This document shows, one piece after another, positions 16,992 to 17,436 of a stretch of DNA of 17,436 nt (position 1 is its first letter; every line of letters begins with the position of its first letter). Made by a program: the position numbers and the translations under genes. The DNA is from an uncultured Fretibacterium sp. (GTDB taxonomy: Bacteria; Synergistota; Synergistia; Synergistales; Aminobacteriaceae): positions 1 to 17,436 of the forward strand of contig NZ_CAUUWA010000051.1 in NCBI RefSeq assembly GCF_963548695.1, in the 5' to 3' direction. The notes under the pieces are model-generated. The model was not told the DNA's origin. It ran no database searches and worked only from the letters and a program-made list of their open reading frames with translations.

Positions 16992-17011
16992 AGGAAGAGG
17001 AGGATTTGTCC

Positions 17012-17436
17012 ATGACTATCCAGGAGGAAAAGCGGCTTTTGCGGAAAACTATCCGTGAGGCCGAGGTGGAATTGCCCGATGCCTACTGGGCGCAGACCAG
17101 CGGGGCGATCTGCGCCCGGCTGGCGGCCATGCCGGAGTACCTGTCTGCGCGGACGGTATTCTGTTTTGTCGGGACCGGCCGGGAGATCGATACCCGTACA
17201 TTTCTGGAGAACGCGCTGCACGACGGAAAGCAGCTCTGCGTGCCCCTGTGCATTCGCATGGGGGTGATGGAGCTGCGGCAGATCGATGCCATGAGCCGGT
17301 TGGCGCCCGGGGCCTACGGCATTCCGGAACCCACGCGGGAAACGCCTTTGATAGGCACGGACGAGGTGGACTTTGCCGTCGTCCCCTGCCTGAGCTGCAG
17401 CCATTCCGGCCTCAGGCTGGGGAAGGGGGGCGGCTT
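17012..17436 (+). CDS. 5-formyltetrahydrofolate cyclo-ligase (partial, 5' part)
   Basis: This enzyme uses ATP to convert 5-formyl-THF to 5,10-methenyl-THF, returning a folate storage form to one-carbon metabolism. The window holds 141 complete codons. The N-terminus EEKRLLRKTIREAEVELP is the usual basic ATP-binding helix. ICARLAAMPEYLSARTVFCFVGTGREIDTRTFLENAL matches the family's strand-helix with the 'E-I-D-T' segment. GKQLCVPLCI, APGAYGIPEPT and VDFAVVPCL follow, and the sequence is cut off within GLRLGKGGG, the start of the 'G-x-R-L-G-x-G-x-G-Y-Y-D-R' ATP/phosphate motif. RBS AGAGGAGG at 16996-17003 sits 8 bases before the ATG. About a quarter of the protein is missing at the right edge. 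Confidence 0.92.
   Translation, partial: MTIQEEKRLLRKTIREAEVELPDAYWAQTSGAICARLAAMPEYLSARTVFCFVGTGREIDTRTFLENALHDGKQLCVPLCIRMGVMELRQIDAMSRLAPGAYGIPEPTRETPLIGTDEVDFAVVPCLSCSHSGLRLGKGGG

Noticed and set aside
16947..17011. A tetrahydrofolate riboswitch ahead of the folate gene
   Set aside because: Gene function is suggestive but the conserved THF riboswitch sequence segments, as I recall them, are not present; only a simple stem is visible.

Overview
The window is a stretch of a GC-rich, probably Gram-negative bacterial chromosome. G+C is about 75% inside uvrA (45 of 60 bases at 11161-11220) and drops sharply in the accessory genes (23 of 60 at 3361-3420; 30 of 60 at 16561-16620). The genes and general style would suit an anaerobe such as a member of the Synergistota, but that placement is an impression: the window holds no rRNA or other decisive marker.

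Region 1 (1-5809, + strand) is a surface-glycan locus. It holds the tail of a probable FkbM-type methyltransferase, a SAM-methyltransferase-like protein, a NodB-type polysaccharide deacetylase, a GT4 glycosyltransferase and, further on, a GT2 glycosyltransferase. The methyltransferase, deacetylase and GT4 genes are joined by ATGA overlaps. Between GT4 and GT2 sits an AT-richer two-gene cassette (3149-4851): a compact AAA/ABC-type ATPase overlapping by ATGA with a small TOPRIM-like protein. This is the best candidate in the window for a little-described system. The architecture recalls the ATPase plus TOPRIM or RloB-like pairs used in phage defence (PARIS, AbiL, OLD-type), but the partner is smaller and has its own motifs.

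Region 2 (5835-9238, - strand) carries a Nudix hydrolase, an NTF2/SnoaL-like protein and a large MscS-family mechanosensitive channel with a signal peptide and a long periplasmic coiled-coil region. The channel is transcribed divergently from uvrA. The 338-base gap between them is rich in palindromes and ends in a perfect 16-bp tandem duplication of the uvrA ribosome-binding and start region.

Region 3 (9517-15984, + strand) is a tight housekeeping run: uvrA, a SpoU/TrmH-family rRNA methyltransferase (rlmB-like), proC, mnmA and an XdhC-family gene. It combines DNA repair, RNA modification, proline synthesis and molybdenum-hydroxylase maturation. A terminator-like hairpin follows.

Region 4 (15985-17436, + strand) has a lower-GC integral membrane protein built from two repeated halves, a highly structured 188-base intergenic region with a probable intrinsic terminator and a second hairpin, and the 5' part of a 5-formyltetrahydrofolate cyclo-ligase gene that runs off the window. 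No tRNA, rRNA, CRISPR array, insertion sequence or integrase was seen.
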